A model generated the notes under the pieces. That model was not told where the DNA came from and searched no databases. It saw only the letters and a program-made list of their open reading frames with translations. From the NCBI GenBank assembly GCA_009731375.1, contig BJOX01000113.1, positions 78,341 to 104,697 of the forward strand: 26,357 bases of DNA, read 5' to 3'. Numbering within the stretch: the stretch's first letter is position 1; every line of letters starts with the position of its first letter. Positions 16,350 through 25,966 of this stretch are shown piece after piece. This DNA is from Paulinella micropora (Eukaryota > Cercozoa > Imbricatea > Euglyphida). The position numbers were made by a program, and so were the translations under genes.

Positions 16350-16898
16350 GAGTGGTCGGGCCACAATATTCGTCTACCACAGGGCTTTGTCATCAAGCGT
16401 GCCTTCTACGGTAACGGCAATCGACCATTTGAGGCTTCTCAAGGGGCAGAGGTGACAGACTTGGCGCGAGCAGTGGTAGCACAACGGGGTACATTGGCCG
16501 CAGATAACAACATCTACGGCGACCCGCTGCCAGGCCATGTAAAGACGCTCGTAGTCGAAGCGTGCCCCGCGGCGGCTCTGTGCTCAGAGGCAGCGGTTGC
16601 ACGCCCTGCAGTGGTGGCACAGCAGCTGACCTTTCAAGCACAGGAGCATAGCGGCCAAGCCATCGACCTGCCCCCTGGCTACGACATCAAAGGCGCCTTC
16701 TATGGAGATCCTAATCACGCATGGGACGTAAGCCACGGTGCAGACGTAACAGAACAGGCAAAAGCTGTCCGAGCGCGAGGAGGGAAACTTGAGGCTAATA
16801 ACGCGCTTTGGGGAGACCCTGTGCCAGGTGTTGGGAAAGCGCTCATCATCTCTGCGGCACCCAGTTTGGCGCCTCCAACGGATGGCTTCACTGAATAA
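16350..16898 (+). pseudogene. Modules 7 and 8 downstream of an in-frame TAA
   Basis: The same frame continues after the stop for 183 codons (EWSGHNIRLPQGF, RAFYGNGNRPFE, IYGDPLPG, then AFYGDPNHAWD, WGDPVPG) to a natural TAA at 16896-16898. No other frame disruption is visible, so these codons have either lost constraint very recently or are still translated through readthrough, an undetected splice or an error in the sequence. An internal ATG at 16452 is not a likely start because homology extends upstream of it. Confidence 0.7.
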
Positions 16899-17246
16899 GT
16901 CTGATTCTATCCCACCCAAAACTTTGAAATGCGGGTGCAACAGCGGCACCATAGGCAAGGATTTTTAGGACGTTATTACTCGAGACATTCAAGCGGTAAA
17001 ATTATTGAACTCCGAACTCATATCCTTGGTCAGCTACCTCATAAAGTGAACACTGTGTGTTCGAAATCTCACTTATAGTATACTGTTTTGCAATCAATAT
17101 TTTAGGCACAAACGATTAGCACATCATTGCAAAGCCCTTGTCATGAGCTTCAAACGATGGCTTATGAAATGTCGTAACGCCCCACCATCCTGATGCGTGA
17201 CCCGTCAGTGAGCCAGCTACTAAGTGGAAAAGCTTACCTGCCCCCC
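16899..17246. other. 3' flank of the AN1 gene
   Basis: Unique A/T-moderate DNA with no coding frame. No canonical AATAAA close to the stop; ATAAAG near 17041 is the nearest variant. At 16970-16994, GTTATTACTCGAGACATTCA resembles the terminal repeat of the foldback element at 24696, perhaps an old fragment. Near 17230 the minus strand has CAG|GTAAGC, a perfect donor, but the would-be exon is lost in the gap. Confidence 0.5.
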
Positions 17247-17339
17247 NNNNNNNNNNNNNNNNNNNNNNNNNNNNNNNNNNNNNNNNNNNNNNNNNNNNNN
17301 NNNNNNNNNNNNNNNNNNNNNNNNNNNNNNNNNNNNNNN
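17247..17339. other. Assembly gap (93 N)
   Basis: N run between a C tract and a long (CT)n run. Confidence 1.
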
Positions 17340-17410
<71 letters not shown>

Positions 17411-17437
17411 CACACACACACACACATACACACACAC
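17340..17437. repeat. (CT)n then (CA)n
   Basis: Dinucleotide runs next to the gap; non-coding. Confidence 0.95.
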
Positions 17438-17439
17438 GC

Positions 17440-18464
17440 AATCGGCCGATTCCTTCCGGTAGTGCTACTAGCCTGAGGATTAGCCATTTCATATTGTAGC
17501 GCGGCTTTGATAGTAATACTACTGTTACGGTACTAATTTCACTCCCAGACAAGATTTTTCCAATATTAATACCTACCAAAGGCGCAGCAACTCTGCTTGA
17601 GAGTCAAGGTGACTCAGTCAGCTCTGAAAGTTTTCTTTCGCAGTTATTAACATAAGTTGGTTCTCTGACCATCTTTCTGAGAGTCAAAGTTCCGGTCCAT
17701 CTGCAGCTTTCAAGTTTGAGTGAGCGACCGTCCGATACACTTTGTTATTAATATTAATTCTCCTAGTAATGAACTGAGTATCCTTCAAGTTTTACGCAAG
17801 CACTGCCGGTTTTAATATTGTACTAATATATATAACTCTAATTAATAAATCTTTTCACCGACGAGTCTCGGATGGTGCTGACTGGTCGGGCTTTATGTTT
17901 AAGTGAAGTTATCAATCAGTAATATTAATATCAGTGCACCGGCGGCAGCCGGGAGCCTGGCTTCCAACCGCTAGACTCCATTCGGAGCGGCCCGGCGGAC
18001 GGTCGGGCCGCTCGAGGGCATCGCTCAATGAATCATCTGGTCACCCGTCGAGTTCGGACGGCGACCGTCGTGACTGGCACCCGCCATACAGACTCCGAGT
18101 CACAAATGATCACGCCGCGCCGTTCCCGGCCCTGAGTCAACCGCTTGAAAGTTTCAGATATTTCTCAGATAAATCAGAGTCGGACTCAGCCTCGGATTCA
18201 CCGTGACGGCGGGTGGCACTGCAATTGACTCTTGAACTTTCACTTCAAGAGTCAATGTTGACCGTACTGAACTTCGGAAGCGGTTGAAGTCAATTATACC
18301 GTAGGCTATGATAGCGGTAATCACTGGTATTAATACCATAGTAATGACTCCTAGGCACGGTAACGGAGGCTTTCATAAAATGATACCGTACTACGGGCTA
18401 TGAGTCACCTCAAGTTCGGACTCCGCAGTATAGTAGTATCACTGATGATGATCATATCGGTACT
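17440..18464. repeat. Palindrome-rich sequence, upstream part of the ~1-kb repeat
   Basis: No gene or long frame. Dense recurrence of the words GAGTC/GACTC, TCAAG/CTTGA, CCGG and TAATATTA on both strands, with many short inverted repeats, e.g. CCGCTTGAAAGTTTCAG (18140) facing CTGAACTTCGGAAGCGG (18269). The arms around 18075 and 18210 (GGCACCCGCC and GGCGGGTGGC) extend this foldback. No second copy of this part is in the window. Confidence 0.5.
18225..18255. repeat. Perfect 12-bp hairpin
   Basis: TTGACTCTTGAA and TTCAAGAGTCAA flank a 7-nt loop, at the centre of the foldback-like region. A 12-bp perfect palindrome, GGTATTAATACC, follows at 18326-18337. Confidence 0.85.
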
Positions 18465-19449
18465 ATAACTTACTTGCCGGAATATTTGAATCATGAATAA
18501 ACGTCCGGGAGTCCGGCGGGCCTCAGTGAACTTGTGACTGAGTCATAGTAATAATAAGATGATAATAACTTGGCCTCGGATCAGAATTTAATAATACTTG
18601 AACTTATGATACTGAAAACTTAAACTTGAACTTTGTAAAAAAAAAAAAAAAAAAAAAAAACTTTCAAAAAAAAAACTTCCAAAACTTGAAAAAAAAGAAG
18701 AAAACTTTGAACTTAAACTTGAAAAAATAAAAAAATCATCAGCTCTCAAGTCACGAGTCTGCTTCCGGGCCACTTAGCTCTAGAAGTGGCAAGTCACCCG
18801 TCACTCTACCCGGGCGGTCGGTATCACGAGTCATACTGAGTAAAACAGCCTGAGTGTTCAAGTTGCGTTAACGATAAAAAACGTAGTATAATAGTAATAC
18901 TACCTACTACTACTGAATACTACTAGAATTGACTGACCATACAAGCCTTCCGCCGGACAGCGGGTATTCTGAAGGTGGCGCCGGATCAGGAGTGATAGGG
19001 TGACCGGTCTGGTATCAAGTTCTGACGGCCGGACCGAGTCCCCGGGCCGGAATCACCGTCTCAGACTGTCACAGTGTTCAAGTTGAGGCTACGGTTGAAG
19101 TTCACTAACTTCAACTTGTTACACTGTATTAGTTTCAAGATTGATGCTGAGTACCGTGCTCAGCTCAAGTTTAACAAGTTCTGACGTCACAGTGACTCCC
19201 AGTGCCGGCCCAATACCCGGCTGGAAGTTCAGATCCGAGTCAAGGCGAGACACTCCGTTACGGTTCGTTACCGACTTACTTTGCACAGTTCATTTTATGA
19301 ATTTCAACTTGAACTTGGAATCGATTTTAGTAGAAAAAAAAACGATTGAAGATTCCTGTTCGGAATCACAGTTTTGCAGCCCCGGACACATCTTGACGGG
19401 GCGGGGGGCTATGAATCGGGGGCTAGAATGAATCGGAAGTGGTTGCTGC
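18465..19449. repeat. ~1-kb dispersed/duplicated repeat, copy 1
   Basis: Aligns along its length with 23950-25060. It includes a poly(A) run (18637-18660) followed by A-rich sequence, and a conserved stretch from ATTGACTGACCATACAAGCC to GACGGGGCGGGGGGCTATGA. Differences from copy 2 are mostly short insertions. No open frame of note; element family unknown. Confidence 0.7.
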
Positions 19450-19457
19450 CGTCACTT

Positions 19458-19955
19458 GCTGCTATGTTTAATAGTTAAGCCTCCATTAAGTGCTGAACCA
19501 GACAGAAAGGAACAGCGCAAATAGAGCCAACAGTACTAGAGTCAACGAGCCAATCAAAACTAGCAAAAACCCCACAAAGGCCAGCTAGAGAGAAACGCAA
19601 GGAACCTAGAATTACTGTATTACAACAAAGGAGCGTGAATTTTTATTTGCAAAGTTTTCTTCAAACTGCTGCTACTGTTGTTTAATAATTAAGCCTCCAT
19701 TAAGTTCTGCACCAGACAAAAAGGAACAGCGCAAACAGAGCCAACAGTACTAGAGTAATAATTAAGCCTCCATTAAGTGCTGGACCAGACAGAAAGGAAC
19801 AGCGCAAACAGAGCCAACAGCACTAGAGTCAACGAGCCAATCAGAACTAGCAGAAACCCCACATAAAGGCCAGCTAGAGAGAAAGGCAAGGAACCTAGAA
19901 TTACTGTATTATTACAACAAAGGAGCGTGAATTTTTATTTGAATTTTCTTCAAAC
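19458..19955. repeat. LTR-like ~200-bp unit in tandem (three copies, one truncated)
   Basis: Copies at 19458-19666, 19667-19755 (truncated) and 19756-19955. Each starts around TTTAATAATTAAGCCTCC and runs to TTTTCTTCAAAC. The unit holds a CCAAT box (GAGCCAATCAGAACT) about 30 bp before CATAAAGGC, a possible TATA variant, on the plus strand, and AATAAA on the minus strand. Two more copies lie at 25091-25326 and 25540-25728. It resembles a solo LTR or a small promoter-bearing repeat; no TG...CA ends were established. Confidence 0.6.
19934..19939 (-). terminator. Polyadenylation signal AATAAA for the 92-residue gene
   Basis: Minus-strand AATAAA 185 nt after the TAA stop at 20124-20126. It lies within the LTR-like unit, so the gene's 3' end appears to be provided by the repeat. 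Confidence 0.5.
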
Positions 19956-20123
19956 AATAATAAATAAGTTACTTAGCCGTGTTCGAAAAAAACACTTTCG
20001 ATGTCAGCCTCACATGTATACATCATTCACCATGATTGCGCCAGTCCTGTTTGTGCCTGCTGAAAGCTGCGATGATTTCTACTGGCGCATGCTGGAACGG
20101 GATTCGCAGTGCAATCGTACTCC

Positions 20124-20412
20124 TTACACGGGAACCGCTGCATCACGCTCCATTTGAGCCTTGAGCTTCCCGATGGACGCATCGACAGCCTACACAGGCA
20201 GTGTGAGTGACTGATTGTAGCCTATGCTCTTGGCACACAACCAAGGATAGGAAAACCAAAGTAAACCAGCCGCACGACAAAGGTTGCAGAAAGCAAACTG
20301 CTCCAATCAACCATGCACACCCTGCCTCACCATATACTCGAGGTATACATGGGAGAGAGAGAGCGAGAAAGAAAGAGAGAAAGAAAGAGAGAAAGAGAAA
20401 GAAAGAGAAAGG

Positions 20413-20448
<36 letters not shown>

Positions 20449-20525
20449 GAGAAGGAAAGAGAGAGAGAGAGAGAAGGAAAGAGAGAGAGAGAAGACTCCC
20501 GAGAGAGGCAGACAGACACAGACAG

Positions 20526-20565
<40 letters not shown>

Positions 20566-20994
20566 AAAGAGAGAGAGAGAAGACTCCCGAGAGAGGCAGA
20601 CAGACACAGACAGACGACAGACACAGACAGACAACAGACACAGACAGACAACGGACACAGACAGACAACGGACACAGACAGACAACGGACACAGACAGAC
20701 AACGGACACAGACAGACAACGGACACAGAGACAGACACAGACAGACAGAAAAACTTTTGAGGTAGGAAATTTGGGACTTACCGCCAATTGTCGCTCGAGT
20801 TCATCTCGGGAATTCTGCATCATGTCGAGCTTCATTTGATAGTGTTTCTTCCTGTCGAAGTCATCGAAGAAAGATCCGAAAAACAACTGCTCGATTGGGC
20901 TGTAGGGAACGATAGGCATCTTGCTTGAAACTGCGCACACCGTACCACAAACACTCTTGGTTACGGCTTTCGTGGCGAAAAGAAAGGGGAACAT
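20124..20994 (-). CDS. Small two-exon gene, 92-residue protein of unknown family
   Basis: Exon 1 is 20994-20782 (71 codons) and exon 2 is 20189-20124 (21 codons plus TAA). They join in phase 0 with a consensus donor (GCG|GTAAGT) and a good acceptor (CCTGTGTAG). The protein begins MFPFLFATKAVTKSVCGTVC, hydrophobic and basic without acidic residues for 34 positions, like a mitochondrial targeting segment. A short FFGSFFDDF stretch follows, then a charged C-terminal half (DRKKHYQMKLDMMQNSRDEL, ERQLAAVDASIGKLKAQMER) with heptad-like spacing that predicts a coiled coil. The intron (592 bp) is GA and CAGA repeats. Exon 2 and its flanks are duplicated at 25540-26357. I do not recognise the family; localisation is inference. 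Confidence 0.65.
20190..20781. repeat. Intron of the 92-residue gene: GA tracts and a 17-bp minisatellite
   Basis: GAAA/GA purine tracts (20350-20500), a tandem duplicated block around CTCCCGAGAGAGGCAGACAG (20495 and 20584), and about six copies of ACACAGACAGACAACGG (20626-20730). Confidence 0.9.
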
Positions 20995-21024
20995 ATGAGT
21001 TGAGCCAGAACGAGTTACATGTAC

Positions 21025-21282
21025 GGGCTGTGGCCAGATAATGGCTGTGTGTCGCGGTGGTGCGTGAATCTAATTTATGTGATGTACAAGTACTTTATTT
21101 ATTGTACGAGAGCCACAACTTGGCAAGTAAAACATTCAATGAACTCTCTGATGGGCTGTGGCCAGATAATGGCTGTGCTGTGTCGCGGTGGTGCGTGAAT
21201 CTAATGTATGTGATGTACATGTACGTATTTATTGTACGAGAGCCACAACTTGGCAAGTAAAACATTCAATGAACTCTCTGAT
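21025..21282. repeat. Tandem ~129-bp duplication upstream of the 92-residue gene
   Basis: Units 21025-21152 and 21153-21282, nearly identical, starting GGGCTGTGGCCAGATAATGG. They sit immediately 5' of the minus-strand gene start (20994), in its presumed promoter. Each unit contains TTTATTTATTGTACGAGAGC or a close variant. Confidence 0.85.
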
Positions 21283-21309
21283 CATAAATATCGAATTTCG
21301 GTCTAGTTC

Positions 21310-21540
21310 TGTTCAGTATGCCAAGGGAGTCATCTCCCGAGTCATACGATAAGTGTCTCTCTCTCAACAGGATCACACGAAACTTTATCTCTTGGTCGAT
21401 TGTGGAGTTGTTTGGTTTTCACAATGACTCCTCTTGGGTGGTGGCTCTTCCAGATTTTTCCGGATTGTTCTGGAAAACAAACAACCATCCGCATGCAGAA
21501 GATCGGTATTAGAAGCACGGACGCAGACAAGGTGCCAAGA
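21310..21540. other. Unique stretch with open frames on both strands
   Basis: The plus strand is open from ATG 21318 for 64 codons (MPRESSPESYDK onward), and a second plus frame runs 21400-21696. The minus strand is open over 21342-21671. None shows a recognisable family, and I could not decide whether any is real. Confidence 0.3.
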
Positions 21541-21543
21541 ACA

Positions 21544-21724
21544 TTAGGATGGGCCGGCGAGCCACTCCCAACTTTCCTCCAACCCACCGCAGAAAACGGC
21601 ATATATGAGTTCTCTAAACAGCCCAACGATTTGTTTCTCAACGTTCGAGGCATCTTTGTCATCATGGGCACTCCAGTCCATATTCATGTTGGGTAGCTCG
21701 GCTATCTTACGGGGTTCACTGTCG
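21544..21724 (-). CDS. Possible terminal exon (59 residues plus stop)
   Basis: After acceptor TATAAAGCAG the minus strand reads DSEPRKIAELPNMNMDWSAH, then a charged, helix-like run (DASNVEKQIVGLFRELIYAV) to EWLAGPS and TAA. Composition and codon use look coding. It lies downstream of the FAD-oxidoreductase first exon on the same strand, but no intermediate exon was found, so I do not assign it to that gene. Overlapping plus-strand frames are an alternative. Confidence 0.35.
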
Positions 21725-21857
21725 CTGCTTTATACTTGACGATGACAGCTGATGACTTTGTGTGAACATATGAAATTTCCAGTGCATGAATACGTCTGAG
21801 TCTGTCGCGGAATGTAAATACCCCTTTGATCCCACGTGGTGTATGTCTTATAAAAAA

Positions 21858-22029
21858 CAACACAACGACATGGCCTCGGAACCAACACAACAACATAGCC
21901 TCGGAACCCACATCGACATAGCCTCGGAACCCACACAACAACAGAGCCTCGGAACCAACACAACAACATAGCCTCAACCAACACAACAACATAGCCTCGG
22001 AGCCAACACAACGACATAGCCTCGAAACC
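21858..22029. repeat. ~25-bp minisatellite, seven units
   Basis: Imperfect head-to-tail units of ACACAACAACATAGCCTCGG + AACC, 23-25 bp each. The W/V/C/L-rich frame on the minus strand is a repeat artefact. Confidence 0.9.
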
Positions 22030-22030
22030 A

Positions 22031-22083
22031 GTGGGAAGAGGCCCAACCACCTCTTCCCGTGGGGTGCCATACTGTGCACCCCT
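22031..22083 (+). repeat. Dispersed double-hairpin repeat, copy 2
   Basis: Matches 186-240. Here GGGAAGAGG pairs with CCTCTTCCC, and GGGGTGC with GCACCCC, both perfectly, giving two adjoining hairpins. Followed by (AT)n, as copy 1 is followed by (AAT)n. Confidence 0.65.
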
Positions 22084-22110
22084 GCATATATATATATATA
22101 TATATATAAT

Positions 22111-22151
<41 letters not shown>

Positions 22152-22191
22152 CAACGGGATGCGAATGCGTTGACGTATGGTACGATACAAG

Positions 22192-22234
22192 GAAGGGGAT
22201 TTGAAGTTTGTTTAGTGCGTTGGCAAATGTGCGG
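22192..22234 (-). pseudogene. Broken copy of the FAD-exon 3' half
   Basis: The minus strand reads FANALNKLQIPFL, matching LANAVHKLQIPFL of the intact exon at 22308-22394, followed by GTATCG where the intact exon has its donor. The upstream half (MSxRIVIAGGGIGG) is missing here and no acceptor precedes it. The spacer to the intact exon contains repeats of TGCCGCAC and TAGTAACTTATATC. Confidence 0.6.
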
Positions 22235-22307
22235 CAGGATAAATGTGCGGCAGCATATAGATATAAGTTACTAGGCAAGAGTGCGGCAGGATATAGATAT
22301 AAGTTAC

Positions 22308-22394
22308 TAGGAAGGGAATTTGAAGTTTGTGTACTGCGTTGGCTAGAGTGAGGCCGCCTATGCCGCCGCCCGCAATAACGATGCGACAAGACAT
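22308..22394 (-). CDS. First exon of an FAD-dependent monooxygenase-like protein
   Basis: ATG at 22394-22392 opens MSCRIVIAGGGIGGLTLANA, then VHKLQIPFL, ending at CTA|GTAACT in phase 0 (29 codons). I-V-I-A-G-G-G-I-G-G-L is the N-terminal FAD-binding Rossmann motif (GxGxxG) of group A flavin monooxygenases and related hydroxylases such as salicylate hydroxylase or zeaxanthin epoxidase types. The substrate cannot be told from this exon. No further exon was identified with confidence; the rest would lie at lower coordinates or be missing. Broken copies of this exon sit on both sides. Confidence 0.75.
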
Positions 22395-22424
22395 GCTGAG
22401 GAGAGAGAGAGAGAGAGAGAGAGA

Positions 22425-22461
22425 GTGCGATAACGACGCGGGAAGCTGCCGGAGAAGACAT
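22425..22461 (-). pseudogene. Broken copy of the FAD-exon 5' half
   Basis: The minus strand reads MSSPAASRVVIA after TTCAGC, parallel to MSCRIVIA after CTCAGC in the intact exon, and is then interrupted by (CT)n. It could be an alternative start exon, but no donor gives a productive join to the intact copy. Confidence 0.5.
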
Positions 22462-22516
22462 GCTGAAGAGAGAGAGAGAGTCTTTCCATTCCGACAAACA
22501 TAGGTACATGTAAATA

Positions 22517-23124
22517 TGCATACATACATACAGTACATACATACATACATACATAATATACAAATATACATACATACATACATATTCATACATACATACA
22601 TACATACATTACATAACATACATATATATGTACATACATACATACATACATACATACATACAAACATACATACATACATACATACATGCACACATACATA
22701 CATACATACATACATACATACATGCATACATGCATACATACATACATGCATACATACATACATACATACATATAGCCATACAGACAGGCATACAGACAGA
22801 CAGACAGACAGACAGACAGACTGGCTGGCAGCAGGCAGGGCAGCCAGGGCAGGCAGGCTGGCAGACAGAAGACAGACAGACAGACAGACGGACGGATGGA
22901 TGGATGGATGGATGGACGGACGGACAGAAGGACAGACAGACAGCAGACAGACAGACGGACAAACAGACGGACGGATGGATGGATGGATGGATGGACGGAC
23001 GGACAGAAGGACAGACGGACAGACAGCAGACAGACAGACACAGACAGACAGACAGGCAGGCAGGCAGGCAAGGCAGGCAGACAGACAGACAGACAGGCAG
23101 GCAGGCAGACAGACAGACAGACAG

Positions 23125-23167
<43 letters not shown>

Positions 23168-23170
23168 ATG
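22517..23170. repeat. TACA, CAGACAGACGGA/TGGA and (AT)n microsatellites
   Basis: TACA (22517-22775), CAGA/GGAT blocks (22790-23120) that include a near-identical tandem repeat of ~95 bp (around 22885 and 22968), and (AT)n (23125-23169). Non-coding. Confidence 0.95.
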
Positions 23171-23235
23171 GTTTTATGTTAGGTGCTTGAGAAGCGACCT
23201 GATTTTTCGGAGATAGGGTTTGGTATCACCCTGCC

Positions 23236-23363
23236 CTTATGTTGATGATGGTGCTGATGGTGATGATGGTGATGAGGTGATGACGATGGTGATGATGGTG
23301 GTGATGGTGGTGATGGTGGTGGTGATGTGGTGTAGGTGGCGGTGTGATGATGATGACGACGAC

Positions 23364-23394
<31 letters not shown>

Positions 23395-23448
23395 TGGTGT
23401 AGGTGGTGGTGGTCGTGGTGATGATGATGATATGATGATGACGATGAC

Positions 23449-23481
<33 letters not shown>

Positions 23482-23515
23482 CCAGGTGATGATGATGATG
23501 ATGTGATTGATGATG
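23236..23515. repeat. GATGGT/GATGAT trinucleotide array
   Basis: GAT, GGT and GAC trinucleotides. The D/V/M-rich frame is an artefact. Confidence 0.95.
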
Positions 23516-23529
23516 TGATCGTAAGTTAC

Positions 23530-23924
<395 letters not shown>

Positions 23925-23949
23925 TATTATTATTATTATCATATTATTA

Positions 23950-25060
23950 TCATATACTTGCCGGAATATTAATAATAACCGTCCTTGAATCATAGTTATA
24001 ATATGATAATAACTTATGATAATATCAACAAAAAAAAAAAAAAAAAATTGAAAAAAATCATCGGCTCTTCTGCTTCCCACTTAGCTCTACAAATGGCAAG
24101 TGTCACTCTATCCGCCGGTATTAATATCATAGTAAAACAGCCTGAGTGTTCAAGAGTCAAGTTGCGTTAACTTTAAAAAACGTAGTAGTAATACTACTAA
24201 TACTAATTGACTGACCATACAAGCCTTCCGCCGGACAGCGGATATTCTGAAGGTGGCGCCGGAGCCGGAGTGATCGGGTGACAGTCTGGTATCAAGTTCT
24301 GACGGCCGGACCGAGTCCCCGAAATCACCGTCTCAGACTTGTGTTTGAGGCTACTACACAGTTGAAGTTCACTAACTTCAACTTGTTACACTGATGTATT
24401 AGTTTCAAGATTGATGTTGAGTACCGTGCTCAGCTCAACTCACTTTAACAAGTTCAAGTTCTGACGTCACAGTGACTCCCAGTGCCGGCTTGAAGTTCAG
24501 ATCCGAGACAGACCGTGGCAAGTAGTACGGTTAGTTACCGACTCAGCCTCGGACTTTGCACAGTTCATTTTAGCCTCATCACCGAATTTCAACTTGAACT
24601 TCGGGAATACGACGATTTTAGTAGAAAAAAACTAATGATTTGAGGTGATATAATTTCCTGTTCGGAATCACAGTTTTGCAGCCGGCCCGGGCACGGTTAT
24701 TACTGGATACATTCAAGTGTCAAACTCAGCCAGCGAATTTGAGTCAAGGGTCAGATTCAAGTTAGATTAGTGGTCAGAATTCAAATTAGTTCAACTTTAA
24801 CGGTAATATTTCACAAAAATTATGCAGATTTTGTGCACGGATATTAATATAACCGTTAAGTTGCACTAATTTGATTTCTGACCACTAATCTGAAATCTGG
24901 CCGCTAATCTGAAATCTGCCCCTTAACAGTGGCAAATTCTATGGCTGAGTTTGACACTTGAATGTACCCAGTAATAACATCAATCTTGACGGGGCGGGGG
25001 GCTATGAATCGGGGGCCATGCGGAATGAACTATGATCGGAAGTGGTTGCTGCCGTTCAAA
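23950..25060. repeat. ~1-kb duplicated repeat, copy 2
   Basis: Counterpart of 18465-19449, including the poly(A) run (24030-24047) and the ATTGACTGACCATACAAGCC to GACGGGGCGGGGGGCTATGA core. Interrupted by the foldback insertion at 24696-24978. Confidence 0.7.
24696..24978. mobile_element. Foldback/MITE-like insertion with 36-bp terminal inverted repeats
   Basis: Left end 24696-24731 (starting GTTATTACTGGATACATTCA) and right end 24943-24978 are inverted copies with one mismatch in 36. The inverted similarity continues inward over ~130 bp, so nearly the whole 283-bp element folds back. It has no coding capacity. Copy 1 of the host repeat lacks it (around 19390), giving an empty site. The target duplication is unclear. 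Confidence 0.8.
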
Positions 25061-25090
25061 CTACTTGCTCCGAGTGCTATTTGATTGTCA

Positions 25091-25326
25091 AGTTTAATAA
25101 TTAAGCCTCCATCATCATCTTAAGTGCTGGACCCGGAGACAGAAAGGAACAGCGCAAATAGAGCCAACAGTACTCAGCTAGAGGCTCAGGTCAACGAGTT
25201 CGGAGCTGAGCCAATCAGAACTAGCAAAAACCCCACATAAAGGCCAGCTAGAGTGAAACGCAAGGAACCTAGAATTACTGTATTACAACAAAGGAGCGTG
25301 AATTTCTATTTGCAAACTTTTTTTCA
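25091..25326. repeat. LTR-like unit, copy 4 (with micro-insertions)
   Basis: Same unit as at 19458-19666 but with extra words (e.g. CATCATCT after CTC, GCTCAGG, TTCGGAGCTGAG) inserted into otherwise identical sequence. Confidence 0.65.
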
Positions 25327-25539
25327 ACAAGATGGTCGACGCGACACAAGTATTATATTCGCTGCGCTTCGCGCCTTGCACTGACGCTGTCACTGATTGA
25401 CCGTATTACCCGTCGAAGAATAGCTGAAGTTTTTACCGCCATTCGCCGAATTTGCATCCACTGGTTTTTTCCAGGGTCACTATTTTGGTACCGGATGTGT
25501 CACTTTGGTCCTGGTATGCGTCCGCTACATTCGGTAGAT
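25327..25539. other. Unique spacer between LTR-like units
   Basis: About 210 bp without a counterpart in the first copy of the duplication. It begins AAGATGGTCGACGCGACACA; no supported gene. Confidence 0.4.
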
Positions 25540-25900
25540 GCATTAAGTGCTGGACCAGACAGAAAGGAACAGCGCAAACAGAGCCAACAGCACTAGAGTC
25601 AACGAGCCAATCAGAACTAGCAGAAACCCCACATAAAGGCCAGCTAGAGAGAAAGGCAAGGAACCTAGAATTACTGTATTATTACAACAAAGGAGCGTGA
25701 ATTTTTATTTGCAAAGTTTTCTTCAAACAATAATAAATAAATAAGTTACTTTGCCGTGTTCGAAAAAAACACTTTCGATGTCAGCCTCACATGTATACAT
25801 CATTCACCATGATTGCGCCAGTCCTGTTTGTGCCTGCTGAAAGCTGCGATGATTTCTACTGGCGCATGCTGGAACGGGATTCGCAGTGCAATCGTACTCC

Positions 25901-25966
25901 TTACACGGGAACCGCTGCATCACGCTCCATTTGAGCCTTGAGCTTCCCGATGGACGCATCGACAGC
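25901..25966 (-). CDS. Exon 2 of a second copy of the 92-residue gene (partial)
   Basis: Identical to 20124-20189: acceptor CCTGTGTAG, AVDASIGKLKAQMERDAAVP, V and TAA. Exon 1 would lie beyond the right edge. It could be a true tandem paralogue or an assembly duplication of the same locus. Confidence 0.65.
   Translation of the reverse strand, partial: AVDASIGKLKAQMERDAAVPV

Noticed and set aside
16452-16898. Separate gene starting at ATG 16452
   Set aside because: Module homology extends upstream of this ATG in the same frame to the TAA at 16347, so it is the continuation of the array.
23220-23402. Acidic D/V/M-rich small protein
   Set aside because: Translation of the GATGGT/GAT repeat.
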